64,000 nt of DNA from Solea solea (taxonomy: Eukaryota; Chordata; Actinopteri; Pleuronectiformes; Soleidae), in NCBI RefSeq assembly GCF_958295425.1, contig NC_081139.1, positions 17,958,388 through 18,022,387 of the forward strand, written 5' to 3'. The notes under the pieces were generated by a model. The model ran no database searches and was not told the origin of the DNA. It worked only from the letters and a program-made list of their open reading frames with translations. Positions 63,229-64,000 of this stretch are shown here, piece after piece. The translations under genes were made by a program, and so were the position numbers. Positions within the stretch are counted from its first letter, which is position 1; every line of letters begins with the position of its first letter.

Positions 63229-64000
63229 CATAGTATAGTATGTCTTCCAAAATCACTCAAAAACATCATAGTACAGTATGTCGTCCAAAATCACCAAAAA
63301 AAGTCATAGTATAGTATGTCGTCCAAAATCACCAAAAAAAGTCATAGTATAGTATGTCGTGCAAAATGAGACCAAAATGTCATAGTATATATGTCGTCCA
63401 AAATGAGACAAAAAAGTCATAGTATAGTATGTCGTCCAAAATCACTCAAAAAAGTCATAGTATAGTATGTCGTCCAAAATCTCTCAAAAAGTCATAGTAT
63501 AGTATGTCGTCCAAAATCCCTCAAAAAGTCATAGTATAGTATGTCGTCCAAAATCCCTCAAAAAAGTCATAGTATAGTATGTCGTCCAAAATCACTCAAA
63601 AACATCATAGTATAGTATGTCGTCCAAAATCACCAAAAAAAGTCATAGTTTAGTATGTCATAGTATAGTATGTCGTCCAAAATCCCTCAAAGAAGTCATA
63701 GTATAGTATGTCGTCCAAAATCCCTCAAAAAAGTCATAGTATAGTATGTCGTCCAAAATCACTCAAAAAAGTCATAGTATAGTATGTCGTCCAAAATCAC
63801 TCAAAAACATCATAGTATAGTATGTCGTCCAAAATCACTCAAAAACATCATAGTATAGTATGTTGTCCAAAATCACTCAAAAACATCATAGTATAGTATG
63901 TCTTCCAAAATCACTCAAAAAAGTCAAAGTATAGTATGTCGTCCAAAATCACCAAAAAAAGTCATAGTATAGTATGTCGTGCAAAATGAGACAAAAAAGT

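Larger units (their letters stand above)
57211..64000. repeat. ~38-bp satellite array with embedded tRNA genes and SINEs
   Basis: The unit reads CATAGTATAGTATGTCGTCC followed by AAAATCACTCAAAAAAGT, with alternative second halves (AAAATCACCAAAAAAAGT, AAAATGAGACCAAAATGT, AAAATCCCTCAAAAAAGT). It continues past the window end. Every unit carries a run of A on the plus strand, hence T4-T7 on the minus strand, a potential Pol III stop. The first part is organised as a 1116-bp higher-order repeat; the second part (from about 60.8 kb) is plain array with shorter sub-periodicity of about 307 bp near 60.8-61.1 kb. Confidence 0.95.

Noticed and set aside
62528..63309. Open frames of up to 216 codons on the plus strand
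   Set aside because: They run through the two SINE copies and into satellite, antisense to the tRNA-like heads, and show no conserved protein domain.
57211..64000. CRISPR-like look of repeated units with variable second halves
   Set aside because: Units are contiguous and the variable part comes from a few recurring versions, not unique spacers. There are no cas genes and the genome is eukaryotic.

Overview
This window is vertebrate nuclear DNA, almost certainly from a teleost fish. The protein-coding content is nine short exons with consensus splice sites spread over about 55 kb on the plus strand. The repeats between them are of the tRNA-headed SINE and short inverted-repeat DNA transposon kinds typical of fish genomes. 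No prokaryotic, viral or organellar genes were recognised.

The exons at 1508-1647, 6946-7075, 9321-9471, 38926-39053, 48190-48365, 51672-51792, 52100-52258, 53556-53705 and 56251-56321 join in one frame without a stop. They give about 409 residues of a contactin, a GPI-anchored neuronal Ig/FN3 cell-adhesion protein. The window covers Ig4, Ig5, Ig6, FN3-1 and the start of FN3-2. The signal peptide, Ig1-Ig3, the rest of FN3-2, FN3-3, FN3-4 and the GPI signal must lie outside. All five module boundaries seen are phase-1 introns, as expected for shuffled Ig and FN3 modules. The protein belongs to the CNTN3/4/6 side of the family; the exact paralogue could not be fixed by eye.

The introns hold nearly all of the other content. 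The 29.5 kb intron that splits Ig5 carries a 59-copy 17-bp minisatellite inside a decayed hAT-like element, a cluster of three SINE types at 21.5-22.3 kb, several decayed interspersed repeats, microsatellites and a degenerate repeat cluster at 31-32.5 kb. The 39-48 kb intron holds a DNA transposon copy, a SINE, a long TTC run and stretches that resemble conserved enhancers. The 48.4-51.7 kb intron contains a piggyBac-like MITE with intact TTAA duplications. It ends in a long TG repeat directly against a tandem NAGNAG acceptor.

The last 6.8 kb (about 57.2 kb to the window end) is a ~38-bp satellite. In its first half, tRNA-Ala(AGC) genes are embedded on the minus strand: six structurally complete copies in two alternating subtypes plus one broken copy at the array edge. 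They sit in a higher-order repeat of exactly 1116 bp present about three times. In its second half the satellite is interrupted by a duplicated pair of tRNA-headed SINEs. This satellite/tRNA array inside a neuronal gene intron is the most unusual structure in the window.
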